NCBI RefSeq assembly: GCF_900215375.1
Contig: NZ_OBEF01000006.1
Location: 1 to 64,000 of the forward strand
Direction: 5' to 3'
DNA from: Enterobacter sp. CC120223-11
GTDB lineage: Bacteria > Pseudomonadota > Gammaproteobacteria > Enterobacterales > Enterobacteriaceae
Length of the DNA stretch: 64,000 bases
Each line of letters starts with the position of its first letter. The stretch's first letter is position 1. Made by a program: the position numbers and the translations under genes. Shown here piece by piece: positions 19,928 to 28,590 of the stretch. The notes below the pieces were generated by a model, which was not told where the DNA came from, ran no database searches, and saw only the letters and a program-made list of their open reading frames with translations.

Positions 19928-21283
19928 TTACATCAACGGCTCAGGCAGCGTCACCACCCAAAGTTCGCTGTCCGACTCCGGTTTTTCCAGTGGCTTAATG
20001 CCGATGGTCGTCGCCACCACTTTGTCATCAACGGTCAGCTTGCCCTGATCGTTAACCCGATAATCCTTCATCTTTTTGCCTTCAACTGGATCTTTCAGGA
20101 CGGTCTTCACGCCGAAGTCGTTATCGTTCGCCAGGGCGATCGTTTTGCTGTCGATGAGCGCCAGGCCTTCGGCTTTTTCCTGCTGCCAGCCGAGCTTACG
20201 CAGATCGACGGCTAAGGTTTTGGTCGCCAGTACGACGCCGCGCTTCGCCAGCTTATCGGCATCATCAAACTCCGGATACTCTCCCGGCTTATCGAACGCT
20301 GCCAGGTCGCTGGCCTTGCTCAGATCAACCTTGTAGACGTTATTACGCATCACGTCGTTTTTATCACCACCCTGCTCAATCAGCAGGATGTGGTCGTTAT
20401 CCAGCGCCACGATATCGCCGATTTTGGCGTCGCTGTTCTTGTCGTACACGTCGTCAATTGGGTAGCCGTACATCGCCGTTTTGCCGGTCGCCGGGTCGAA
20501 GCTCACCAGACGCGTGAACAGCGCCTTTTTCTTGCTCTTGCCGTCGATATCCAGCGTGCTCTGCACTGCCGCGATAATGCGACCGTCCGGCATACGGGTC
20601 ACGCCTTCAAAACCGCGGTTTGGCTGACGCCATTTGATTATATTCGGCAACCCGCCCGCGACCGATTTCTCGCCTTCCGCCGCCTGCGGGCCGTGAACGG
20701 CAATGATTTTACCGTTGCTGTCAATGTTGATCAGGAACGGGCCGTACTCATCGCACAGCCAGTAGCCGCCCTTGCCGTCGGGCGTGATGCCTTCGGTATC
20801 CAGCCCGCGATTGTCGCCGATCAGGGTTTTCAGCTGATCGCTGAACGCCACTTCATTCGTCGAGCCAATCACCCCACTCTGCAACGGCAGCCCGTTGATA
20901 TTGCCTTTGTCGTCATGTAACGGACGCGCGTTTGTCGCCTGCGCCTTGCCATTTTCTACGCGGATATTCATCAGCATCGGCGCAAACTCCGGCGCGACAA
21001 AAATTTTGCCCTCCTGCTTACCGACTTTCGGCGAATCCGCATTCGGGCCGCGATCCGTCACCGTCGCAAACGTCAGCGCATCGCCCTGCTTGCCGGTAAA
21101 CAGCAGGCCAGAGCCAATGCCGACTGGCAGCCCGTTCGGGAATGCAGAAGCAAATGCTCCGCTGTATTTCACGTGCGAGCCTTCCGGGAAGCTCACCACG
21201 TAGCGTTCGGCAGTCGGTTCAGCGGCCAGGGCGTTCAGAGAAAATGCGGACAACAAAGCCAGAGGAATCAGTTTGAGTTTCAT
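19928..21283 (-). CDS. Periplasmic esterase-like/phytase-like protein
   Basis: A 451-residue secreted protein with a typical signal peptide (KLKLIPLALLSAFSLNALA, cleavage near residue 20) and a phytase-like (esterase-like activity of phytase) beta-propeller fold. Supporting stretches are VTDRGPNADSP, RGLDTEGITPDGKGGYWLCDEYGPFL and EGLALIDSKTIALANDND. Such proteins may hydrolyse phosphate or carboxyl esters outside the cell, but substrates are mostly unproven. The gene lies alone, convergent with yjiA and divergent from kup. E. coli K-12 lacks it at this site. Confidence 0.85.
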   Translation of the reverse strand: MKLKLIPLALLSAFSLNALAAEPTAERYVVSFPEGSHVKYSGAFASAFPNGLPVGIGSGLLFTGKQGDALTFATVTDRGPNADSPKVGKQEGKIFVAPEFAPMLMNIRVENGKAQATNARPLHDDKGNINGLPLQSGVIGSTNEVAFSDQLKTLIGDNRGLDTEGITPDGKGGYWLCDEYGPFLINIDSNGKIIAVHGPQAAEGEKSVAGGLPNIIKWRQPNRGFEGVTRMPDGRIIAAVQSTLDIDGKSKKKALFTRLVSFDPATGKTAMYGYPIDDVYDKNSDAKIGDIVALDNDHILLIEQGGDKNDVMRNNVYKVDLSKASDLAAFDKPGEYPEFDDADKLAKRGVVLATKTLAVDLRKLGWQQEKAEGLALIDSKTIALANDNDFGVKTVLKDPVEGKKMKDYRVNDQGKLTVDDKVVATTIGIKPLEKPESDSELWVVTLPEPLM

Positions 21284-21504
21284 GTCGTTAGCACCTTTTT
21301 TTGAGTGTGAACAACGTAAGAAGGTTGAATGACAGGGAGATGACGGGGGTGTGACGGTTTGGGGATTCTAACCTGCAAGCGTTTTACGCCTGCCTGGCGC
21401 GATATTTGCCATCCCTAGGTACTGAAGATAACCGCCCCCGGCACTGCTGGCGAACATTCGGGGCTATAGTCTAACCAGACCCCTTTAACCGACAGGACGT
21501 TAGC

Positions 21505-23397
21505 ATGGACCAGACGGCACTCACGGCGGAACAGTCCTCGACGCCTAAGCCTACCAACTCTTTATGGCTCGCAGGCAGCGCGCTCGGCGTGGTGTTCGGC
21601 GATATCGGCACCAGCCCGCTGTATACCCTGAAAACGGTCATCCTGCTTTCCGGCCACAGCCCGACGCCCGCCACCATTCTCGGCCTGCTGTCGCTGATTA
21701 TCTGGACGCTGATCCTCGTCACCTCCATCAAATACGCCATTGTTGCGATGCGCTTCGACAACCGCGGCGAAGGCGGGATCATGGCGCTGATGTCGCTGTT
21801 GCAGCACAACGGTAAAGGGCGTGGGCTTATCATTTTTGCGGGGCTGCTGGGTGCGGCACTGATCTACGGTGACGGGGCGATTACCCCGGCTATTTCGGTG
21901 CTCTCGGCGCTGGAAGGGCTGAAAATCGTCTTTCCTGAAGGGCAGCATCTGATCCTGCCGGGCACAGTGGCCATTTTGGTGGCATTGTTTGCCATTCAGC
22001 CGTTTGGTACTGCCAAAATTGGCATCGTTTTTGGCCCCATCATGACGCTATGGTTTGTGGTGATTGCCGGGCTTGGCATCTGGGGCATCGCTCAGCATCC
22101 GGCGGTGCTGATGGCGATAAACCCTTATTACGGCGTGCATTTTTTACTGTCGAACGGGTTGGTGAGCTTCCTGGTGCTCGGCGGCGTGTTTTTATGCGTA
22201 ACCGGAGCCGAGGCGCTGTACGCCGACATGGGGCATTTCGGTAAGAAACCGGTCTGGATGGCGTGGTTCGGCCTGGTGTTCCCGAGCCTGCTGCTGAACT
22301 ACGCCGGGCAGTCGGCGCTGCTGCTTTCCGGGGCGGATATCACCCACAATATTTTCTTTCGCCTCTGCCCGCCTGCGCTGCAAATTCCGCTGGTCATCCT
22401 GGCCACCCTCGCCACCATTATTGCCAGCCAGGCGATTATTACCGGCGCATTTTCCATGACCCGCCAGACCATCCAACTGGGCTGGTTGCCTCGCCTGCTG
22501 GTGAGGCAAACGGCGGAGGACAACTACGGGCAGATTTACATCGGCATCGTCAACTGGCTGCTGATGATAGCCACGGTATTTCTCGCCGTGTTTTTCAAAT
22601 CCTCCGACAACCTCGCCGCCGCATATGGCATCGCCGTGTCGCTGACCATGCTGATGACCTCCGGCCTGCTGTACGTGGCGATGCGCCGCATCTGGCACTG
22701 GAACCGCACCGCCAGCGGGCTGGTCGCGCTGCTGTTCCTGACGATCGATGCCTGTTTCCTCATAGCCAACCTCATCAAAGTGCTGGAAGGCGGCTACATC
22801 CCATTGCTGCTGGCGGCGGTGATTTGTACGGTGATGATAATCTGGCATCGCGGGCATGCCGCTACCCTGCGATCGCTCAACGACATCGGCATGGACGTTG
22901 AGACCTTTTTCGACAAGCTGGAAGCGAACAAAATCCCTCGCGGCCCTGGCTCGGCGGTGTTTTTAACCCGCTCGCAGGGCGGTATTCCACCAGTGATGCG
23001 CTGGCACGTGATGCGCAATCGGGCGCTTCAGGAGAATATCCTGGCGCTGACAGTCACCATTCTGAACGTGCCGCATATCGCCAACGTAAACCGGCTGGTG
23101 ATTCGCCGCGCCGCGCCCAACTACTGGCGGGCGGTGGCCTATTACGGCTTTATGGAGCGCCCGAATATTCCGGCGTTGCAGCAGGAAATCACTAAACGAA
23201 ACTGCCCTTTTGAGCTTACCGATGCCACTTACTATCTCGGCCACGAAACCATTGTCGGGCGCGAAGATGGTGAAGGCATCGCCAAATGGCAGCGCCGCTG
23301 CTTTGCATTTATGGCGCGCAACTGCACGCACGCGACGCACTATTACCATTTGCCGGGCGATCAGGTCGTGGAGATCAGCCGCCGCGTGGCTATCTGA
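21505..23397 (+). CDS. kup: KUP-family potassium transporter
   Basis: A 630-residue KUP/HAK/KT potassium:proton symporter with about 12 membrane segments and a cytoplasmic C-terminal domain. Family motifs are VFGDIGTSPLYTLKT (near residue 30), GEGGIMALMSL (near 90), YGDGAITPAISVLSALEG (near 120) and GAEALYADMGHFGK (near 235). It differs substantially from E. coli Kup (622 residues, which has YGEVVITP) and lies at a different location, so it is probably a second paralog. A CAGGACG ribosome site precedes the ATG. Confidence 0.9.
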   Translation: MDQTALTAEQSSTPKPTNSLWLAGSALGVVFGDIGTSPLYTLKTVILLSGHSPTPATILGLLSLIIWTLILVTSIKYAIVAMRFDNRGEGGIMALMSLLQHNGKGRGLIIFAGLLGAALIYGDGAITPAISVLSALEGLKIVFPEGQHLILPGTVAILVALFAIQPFGTAKIGIVFGPIMTLWFVVIAGLGIWGIAQHPAVLMAINPYYGVHFLLSNGLVSFLVLGGVFLCVTGAEALYADMGHFGKKPVWMAWFGLVFPSLLLNYAGQSALLLSGADITHNIFFRLCPPALQIPLVILATLATIIASQAIITGAFSMTRQTIQLGWLPRLLVRQTAEDNYGQIYIGIVNWLLMIATVFLAVFFKSSDNLAAAYGIAVSLTMLMTSGLLYVAMRRIWHWNRTASGLVALLFLTIDACFLIANLIKVLEGGYIPLLLAAVICTVMIIWHRGHAATLRSLNDIGMDVETFFDKLEANKIPRGPGSAVFLTRSQGGIPPVMRWHVMRNRALQENILALTVTILNVPHIANVNRLVIRRAAPNYWRAVAYYGFMERPNIPALQQEITKRNCPFELTDATYYLGHETIVGREDGEGIAKWQRRCFAFMARNCTHATHYYHLPGDQVVEISRRVAI

Positions 23398-23443
23398 CGC
23401 AGAGGCTTTGCACTCTTCTGCCGTCCCGCTCTATGCTTAGGGT

Positions 23444-24724
23444 ATGGAAAAATTAGCTGAACTCAAACGCGCCAAGCTGCTGGCGCTCTCGCTGCTGCTG
23501 ATTGCGGCCGCCATTTTTATCACCACGCTATTTCTGCCGCCAGCGCCGTGGGTCAGCGCCCTGAAGGCGATTTCGGAAGCGGCGATGGTGGGTGCCCTGG
23601 CAGACTGGTTCGCGGTAGTGGCGCTTTTTCGCCGCGTGCCACTGCCGTTCATTTCACGCCATACGGCGATTATTCCGCGCAATAAGGACCGAATCGGCGA
23701 CAATCTCGGCCACTTTGTGCAGGAAAAATTTCTCGATACCCAGTCGCTGGTCAACCTGATCCACAAACACGAACCCGCGCTGATGATAGGCAACTGGTTC
23801 AGCGAGCCCGAAAACGCCCGGCGGGTGGGGCAGCACTTAATTCAGGTGATGAGCGGCATCCTGGAGCTAACCGACGATTCGCGCATTCAGAACTTACTCA
23901 AACGCGCCGTGCACAAAGCGATCGATAAAGTGGATTTAACCGGCACCAGCGCCCTGATGCTGGAAAGCATGACCCGAAATAATCGCCATCAGAAGCTGCT
24001 GGATGCGCTGATTGCGCAGCTGATTGCCCTGCTTCAGCGCGAGAGCAGCCGCGAATTCATTGCCCGGCAAATCATTCACTGGCTGGAAAAAGAGCACCCG
24101 CTGAAGGCCAAAGTGCTGCCAACCGAGTGGCTCGGTGAGCACAGCGCGGAGATGGTTACGGAGGCGGTGAACACGCTGCTCGATGACGTCAGCCAGGACA
24201 GCGCGCATCAGGTGCGCCATGCCTTTGACCGCGCAGTAAACAAGCTGGTTGAAAATCTCAAAACCGATCCGGAAATGGCGGAGAAAGCGGACAACATCAA
24301 GCGCTATCTCAAAAATGATGAAGCCTTTAACCGCTATCTCAGTGAAATGTGGGGCGATCTGCGCCAGTGGCTGAAAGACGATATGGCCGCCGATAATTCG
24401 CGCGTACAACAGCGAATTTCGGAAGCCGGACTGTGGTTCGGCGAAACGCTGGTTGCGGATAACGCCCTGAGGGCCTCTCTAAACGGCCATCTCGAGCAGG
24501 CCGCCCGTCGCGTAGCGCCCGATTTCGCCACCTTCCTGACCCGCCATATCAGCGATACGGTCAAAAGCTGGGATGCACGCGATATGTCGCGGCAAATTGA
24601 GCTGAACATCGGCAAGGACCTGCAGTTTATCCGCATCAACGGAACGCTGGTCGGCGGCACCATCGGCCTGATTTTATGGCTGCTTTCACAGCTGCCTGCG
24701 GTTGTTATGCCGTTAGTTCATTGA
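23444..24724 (+). CDS. yjiN: YjiN, DUF445 family membrane protein
   Basis: A 426-residue protein, the same length as E. coli YjiN. It has one N-terminal hydrophobic segment (about residues 13-32), an [16 protein letters not shown] motif characteristic of DUF445 near 50, a long helical region, and a C-terminal membrane segment. Function is unknown; it is anchored at both ends to the inner membrane. It is separated from kup by 46 bases and may be partly cotranscribed. Confidence 0.92.
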   Translation: MEKLAELKRAKLLALSLLLIAAAIFITTLFLPPAPWVSALKAISEAAMVGALADWFAVVALFRRVPLPFISRHTAIIPRNKDRIGDNLGHFVQEKFLDTQSLVNLIHKHEPALMIGNWFSEPENARRVGQHLIQVMSGILELTDDSRIQNLLKRAVHKAIDKVDLTGTSALMLESMTRNNRHQKLLDALIAQLIALLQRESSREFIARQIIHWLEKEHPLKAKVLPTEWLGEHSAEMVTEAVNTLLDDVSQDSAHQVRHAFDRAVNKLVENLKTDPEMAEKADNIKRYLKNDEAFNRYLSEMWGDLRQWLKDDMAADNSRVQQRISEAGLWFGETLVADNALRASLNGHLEQAARRVAPDFATFLTRHISDTVKSWDARDMSRQIELNIGKDLQFIRINGTLVGGTIGLILWLLSQLPAVVMPLVH

Positions 24725-24735
24725 ACTAACAAGGT

Positions 24736-24756
24736 GACGGGGTGAAGCACCCCGTC
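24736..24756 (+). terminator. Hairpin terminator after yjiN
   Basis: GACGGGGTG-AAG-CACCCCGTC is a perfect 9-bp stem 12 bases after the yjiN stop. The T-tract is short on both strands (GGTTACTTT, and ACCTTGTT on the minus strand), so it is a weaker but plausible terminator for both convergent genes. Confidence 0.65.
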
Positions 24757-24763
24757 GGTTACT

Positions 24764-24925
24764 TTACTGCTGAGCCCGTAGTAACACGCCTTTCAGCTGC
24801 AGCTCAAGATGCTGAGCCTCGAAGCGATCAATCCTGAGATTTTTTGCCTCAAAACTCACGCGTCCAAACAGAAGAAATGCGGTTACAACGACGATAATGA
24901 GCACATCACGGGGTGATAATTTCAT
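24764..24925 (-). CDS. Small single-pass membrane protein, unknown function
   Basis: A 53-residue protein, beginning MKLSPRD with one membrane helix (VLIIVVVTAFLLFG, residues 8-21) and an amphipathic basic tail ending LLRAQQ. The start was chosen at the ATG with an excellent AAGGAGGCAGGATA ribosome site; an in-frame ATG eight codons upstream precedes that site. It stands alone between yjiN and a repeat-bearing intergenic region. I do not recognise a family. The strong ribosome site and hairpin at its 3' side are the main support for it being real. Confidence 0.6.
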   Translation of the reverse strand: MKLSPRDVLIIVVVTAFLLFGRVSFEAKNLRIDRFEAQHLELQLKGVLLRAQQ

Positions 24926-25356
24926 TATCCTGCCTCCTTGCGGAGCCATGCCCTACCACAGCTCATCCGGGCCTTCACCGTGGGCGCAATCAAGTTGTGG
25001 AGTTTGATTGCCAGAACAGGCGCGGTTGACAGGCTTTCATACCCGGCGGGAGCTACCCCGCTGAAAGGCCATGGGCAAGTATGCTCTCACCCGCCATGCG
25101 CATTCAGGGAACGCATGGCGGGTAAAAAGCACACGTACTCACCGGCTGTTCTGGTTCTCATTCCACATTGCTATTGTGCACTGCAACCCTGCAAAAAGAA
25201 GGTCTATTTCAGGAAGGAGCTTCACATTTGAAGATGAAAGTCAGTTGCAACGAACGTTCAAAGCGTTAAACTCTTTTGCGTGGAGTTTGATTGCCAGAAC
25301 ACATGCACATCCAGACTTAAACCGGGATGTACAGGCCGCTAACCTGTTAGCATGAC
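24926..25356. repeat. Gene-poor region with a duplicated 22-bp sequence
   Basis: GTGGAGTTTGATTGCCAGAACA occurs at 24997-25018 and again, perfectly, at 25280-25301 in the same orientation, 283 bp apart. Between them are a GC-rich inverted repeat (CCCGCCATGCG / CGCATGGCGGG, 25090-25126) and overlapping plus-strand reading frames of 94-97 codons whose predicted peptides both contain SLIART. The frames have odd, cysteine- and histidine-rich composition and no clear ribosome sites. I see no certain gene; a small RNA or a decayed mobile-element gene is possible. The strong terminator at 25357 closes the region. Confidence 0.5.
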
Positions 25357-25386
25357 AAAAAAGCCGCTCGTTGAAGCGGCTTTTTT
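25357..25386. terminator. Bidirectional intrinsic terminator
   Basis: AAAAAAGCCGCT-CGTTGA-AGCGGCTTTTTT: a 6-bp GC stem flanked by A6 and T6, extendable by A-T pairing. It ends the DUF2955 operon from the right and could end any plus-strand transcript from the 25-kb gene-poor region. Confidence 0.9.
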
Positions 25387-25406
25387 GTACCTGTCATCTG
25401 GATGAT

Positions 25407-26480
25407 TCACGCATTCGGGTTGTTGACCACAAACCGCGTCGCCTCGAAGCAATTAAGGATCTTGTGCATCAGGAACACCATCGTCAGCGTGGCCAGCAGC
25501 GCGACCGTCACGGAAACGACGCGATAGAGATCGCTGAACACCAGATCCTGTTCCGGGTGCAGGTTCTGCCCGAACATGATGCCGATGGTCGTGATGCTCG
25601 CAAACCCGACGCCCGCCCCCACTTTTTCCATCACGTGCAAACGCGCACTGAATGCCAGCCCCAGGCCAATTAACGGCATCATCAACAGCATATGGCTGCT
25701 GTGATCGTAGAGGATCATCTGCACCACAAGAATATACAGACAGGCCAGAACGACCCCCACCACGCGCCAGAGAGAACTGAGCACCGCGCCGCGGTAATGC
25801 ATCGGGAAAAGGATCAGGATCCCCGCCATCAGCGCCGACAGTGAATCGCTCAGATCGCAGACCTGAAAGATCACAAAGATGGCCGTTGCTACGGTGCCGG
25901 AAAGCAAAGATTCATGCCGCACGCGGGCAGTATTTTTCTCGATACGCGGCGGCGGCAAACGAGGCTCCACGTCAGGCAACAGAAAATGCATCAGCGCACT
26001 TAGCGCCACGGCCATCACGCTCGCCTCGATATTCGAGAACATCAGCGTGTGCCAATTGCTGGTTGGGTAGCTCATAAAATTGAGCATCACGCTCTGGCAC
26101 ACTACGCCCATCGAACCGAACAGGAACAGCGGCCCCTGGCTCATAAAGCGAAAACGCATCACGTAGAGGGCAAACACCACCAGCGTCATGATAACCGGCC
26201 ACTGCGACAGATAGCCGATAATCAGCACCATTTCGATGCAGTTCAGCACTGCGCTGAACACAAACTGCTTTGCAACATGACGGTTAAACACCGGCACCAG
26301 CGACAGCAGCATGACCGGGTAGACCACAAAGAACACGCCGTACTGCACGTTGTAGAAGGTCGAAATACTGAGCGCCAGCATCCCGGCAAAGACGATTCGC
26401 AGCGTCTGACGAAAGTCATTGGCGCTGTAGACGATGTTATCGTGCGGCGTAAAAACCCGCGCCAGGGTGTTAATAGACAT
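25407..26480 (-). CDS. DUF2955/FUSC-type inner membrane efflux component
   Basis: A 357-residue protein with about ten membrane segments in two groups (residues 25-170 and 195-340), of the DUF2955 type related to the aromatic-acid exporter (FUSC) membrane proteins. It overlaps the preceding HlyD-like gene by 11 bases, so the two are translated together and should form an export pump, with a MarR regulator as first gene. Substrate unknown; phenolic or aromatic compounds are plausible by analogy with AaeAB-like pairs. The operon ends at a strong terminator. Confidence 0.8.
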   Translation of the reverse strand: MSINTLARVFTPHDNIVYSANDFRQTLRIVFAGMLALSISTFYNVQYGVFFVVYPVMLLSLVPVFNRHVAKQFVFSAVLNCIEMVLIIGYLSQWPVIMTLVVFALYVMRFRFMSQGPLFLFGSMGVVCQSVMLNFMSYPTSNWHTLMFSNIEASVMAVALSALMHFLLPDVEPRLPPPRIEKNTARVRHESLLSGTVATAIFVIFQVCDLSDSLSALMAGILILFPMHYRGAVLSSLWRVVGVVLACLYILVVQMILYDHSSHMLLMMPLIGLGLAFSARLHVMEKVGAGVGFASITTIGIMFGQNLHPEQDLVFSDLYRVVSVTVALLATLTMVFLMHKILNCFEATRFVVNNPNA

Positions 26481-27537
26481 AATGCAGCCAGCTGACGAGG
26501 CGAATTTGCAGCCCGGAGAAGAATCGCGCCAGAGGGCCTTCGCTGTTATAGAGCTGAACGGTGGCTCGGGCGCCCGTCGGCAGCGCTTTATCGAGCGGCT
26601 CTTTCAGCATGACGTGAATACGCATCCGCTGCGCGTCACGCACCCAACGATTGGATTCTTCCGGCTGCGAAAGCTGGCCGTTGACCGCCAGCTGCCCGGC
26701 GAGGATCCCGGCATCGCTGCTGGTCACGCTGGCGCGGAAAACCTTGCCCGGCAGCGCATCAAACACCACGGCGGCATCGGTGCCCACCTTCGTGTGACGC
26801 AGGCTTTTTTCGCGGAAGTCTGCCACGATGTCGGTGTTGTCGTTCACCAGAGCCAGCAGCGCCGTGCCTGCACTGGTGTACAGCCCGGGGCTTAATTGCA
26901 GGTTGCTCACCGTGCCATCTGCTTCGGCGCGGATCTTCGTCCAGCCAAGCTCCAGCTGCGCTTCCTCCAGGGCATTGCGGTATTTTTGCAGCGTCACGTT
27001 GCGAGCGTCGTTGTGCTCGCCACGCTGAATCCGCAGATTGTCTATGCTCGCATTGAGCGAACTCACCGACTGCTCACTGTTCTGCCAGGCAGTGCGTACG
27101 TTGTCCAGATCCTGCTGCGACACGTTCTGCATTGTTGCCAGCCGCTGGTAGCGGCCAAAGGTCGCCTGATTATTGCGGGCGGTGATTTGCGCGGTCTTGA
27201 GGTTGGCAAGCTGAGCGCTTATCTGCGCATCCAGCTGCTGGTTGCTGAGCTTCGCTTGTTCAAGCGCTATCTGCGCCGCTTCCAGTTTGTTGATAAACGG
27301 CGTGGCATCCAGCTCGTAGAGCAAATCGCCTTTTTTCACCTGGCTGTTGTTATGGACGTAGACGTGCGAAACGTATCCGGAAACGCGCGCAGAAATGGGC
27401 GTGACAACGCGCATCACCGTGGAGTCCGGCGTCAGTGGGATCCAGATATCGGCGACGATAAAGTAGACAAACATCAGCAGGAAAGAGGCAATACTCACCC
27501 TTACCCAGCGGGCAAATTTTTGTTCGGGGCTCATCAT
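26470..27537 (-). CDS. HlyD-family membrane fusion protein
   Basis: A 355-residue periplasmic adaptor with one N-terminal membrane helix (VSIASFLLMFVYFIVADIWI, about 14-33), a biotinyl-lipoyl-like domain (RVSGYVSHVYVHNNSQVKKGD, 50-75; DGTVSNLQLSPGLY, near 210), a coiled-coil hairpin (80-195), and a beta-barrel domain. It links an inner membrane pump to an outer membrane channel. It lies three bases after the MarR gene stop and overlaps the DUF2955 gene. No outer membrane factor is in the cluster, so TolC is the likely partner. Confidence 0.88.
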   Translation of the reverse strand: MMSPEQKFARWVRVSIASFLLMFVYFIVADIWIPLTPDSTVMRVVTPISARVSGYVSHVYVHNNSQVKKGDLLYELDATPFINKLEAAQIALEQAKLSNQQLDAQISAQLANLKTAQITARNNQATFGRYQRLATMQNVSQQDLDNVRTAWQNSEQSVSSLNASIDNLRIQRGEHNDARNVTLQKYRNALEEAQLELGWTKIRAEADGTVSNLQLSPGLYTSAGTALLALVNDNTDIVADFREKSLRHTKVGTDAAVVFDALPGKVFRASVTSSDAGILAGQLAVNGQLSQPEESNRWVRDAQRMRIHVMLKEPLDKALPTGARATVQLYNSEGPLARFFSGLQIRLVSWLHYVY

Positions 27538-27540
27538 TTT

Positions 27541-28005
27541 TCAGGTCTTATTGATTTCGTCGCGGATGGTCCGCATGTTGCAGGCGAGTTGGTTCAGCGT
27601 GTTACTGAAGGTTTCCATGACTTCGGCGGGAATCGTTTCGGTGACGCGTTGCTGGCAGGTTTCAATGACGTTCGTCAGCCGCTCAAGGACTTCACGGCCT
27701 TTCGGGGTCAGCGTCAGCAGGCGGCAGCGCTTGTCGTACGGCGACACCGCACGCAGCAGGTACCCCTGCTCTTCAAGCTGTACCAGAGTGCGCATCAGCG
27801 GCGGCAGTTCGATGCCCTGCACCTCCGCCAGTTCACTCACGGACACGTTGTCGCCGAGTTCTTTAAGCTGCATCAGCGTAGTCCAGCTGGACTGCGTCAG
27901 GCCGGTGTCGGTAATCGCGTGGTCGATAATCGCGCGCCACTGGCGCACCACCATCGCCATACGCATCCCCATTGGGCGGCGGGCAAACAATTCATCTTCA
28001 GTCAT
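27541..28005 (-). CDS. MarR-family regulator of the efflux operon
   Basis: A 154-residue winged-helix protein of the MarR family. The DNA-binding part covers about residues 40-110 (LGDNVSVSELAEVQGI recognition region; wing YDKRCRLLTLTPKGREVL). As first gene of a three-gene unit with HlyD and DUF2955 proteins, it most likely represses that operon and is released by an exported compound. AGGGGATCGTA precedes the ATG. Operator sequences could not be assigned. Confidence 0.88.
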   Translation of the reverse strand: MTEDELFARRPMGMRMAMVVRQWRAIIDHAITDTGLTQSSWTTLMQLKELGDNVSVSELAEVQGIELPPLMRTLVQLEEQGYLLRAVSPYDKRCRLLTLTPKGREVLERLTNVIETCQQRVTETIPAEVMETFSNTLNQLACNMRTIRDEINKT

Positions 28006-28100
28006 TACGATCCCCTCAGTAACCGAAGATCAGATTAATACTTACCCTGATAAGTATCAAGAAACGTAAAGATGAAAGAGCATGGAATGTGAAAAGGAAA

Positions 28101-28228
28101 TGCCCGGTGGCGCTGCGCTTACCGGGCCTACAAACCCACGCCGAATGGGCAGGTAAGGCGCCGCCGCCACGAGGCCAGCAAGACCTTTGCTTACGTAGGC
28201 CTGGTAAGGCACAGCTGCCACCGGGCAA
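28101..28228. repeat. Inverted pair of REP-like elements
   Basis: CCCGGTGGCGCTGCGCTTACCGGGCCTAC (28103-28131, in two blocks) and a diverged inverted copy with GTAGGCCTGGTAAGGCACAGCTGCCACCGGGC (28195-28226, in two blocks) flank about 65 bp. This is a BIME-like arrangement of the same REP family seen at 14.4 and 55.0 kb. It lies between the MarR gene promoter side and the 3' end of yjiS. Confidence 0.7.
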
Positions 28229-28248
28229 TCACCACTGGGTATAAAAGG

Positions 28249-28413
28249 TTAGCAATAGTCATCACGTCGTAACCCGACATCTTTAAGTTGCTCATCGCTG
28301 AGTCTGTCGAGCACCTGCCGCGTCCGCCATGCACGCCAGGTTTGCCGCATCCAACGCCCAACCAATACAAAAATATGGAAAGGGGCTTTCGCCCGGTTTT
28401 CATAAAATTCCAT
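28249..28413 (-). CDS. yjiS: YjiS, DUF1127 small protein
   Basis: A 54-residue basic protein beginning MEFYENRAKAPFHIF and ending LKDVGLRRDDYC, which carries the DUF1127 C-terminal pattern LSDEQLKDVGL-R. It is very close to E. coli YjiS and keeps its position beside yjiR. A GTGAGGAGGTGCAGG ribosome site precedes the ATG. DUF1127 proteins in other bacteria have been tied to RNA-related and phosphate/carbon metabolism control, but YjiS itself is uncharacterised. Confidence 0.88.
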   Translation of the reverse strand: MEFYENRAKAPFHIFVLVGRWMRQTWRAWRTRQVLDRLSDEQLKDVGLRRDDYC

Positions 28414-28467
28414 CCTGCACCTCCTCACGCTGTCGATGACCTATCATCGCCGGGTGCAGGCTTTACA

Positions 28468-28568
28468 ATACAGATTCAAATTCTACTTTTATTTAACATA
28501 CAGATTCGCTAAAACGGAATCTGCATGGTGATTACTGCGTCCATCTGTATGGGTTCAGGCATCTGTAT
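28468..28568 (+). promoter_or_regulatory. Repeated ATACAGAT operator array upstream of yjiR
   Basis: ATACAGAT occurs at 28468-28475 and 28498-28505, and its complement ATCTGTAT at 28543-28550 and 28561-28568; a fifth partial copy, ATACAGAA, overlaps the start region at 28583-28590. The last two lie in a CATCTGTATGG direct repeat. MocR-type GntR regulators bind direct and inverted half-sites near their own promoters, so this is most likely the YjiR autoregulatory operator. Confidence 0.6.
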
Positions 28569-28590
28569 GGTGAAAAAGGGGGATACAGAA

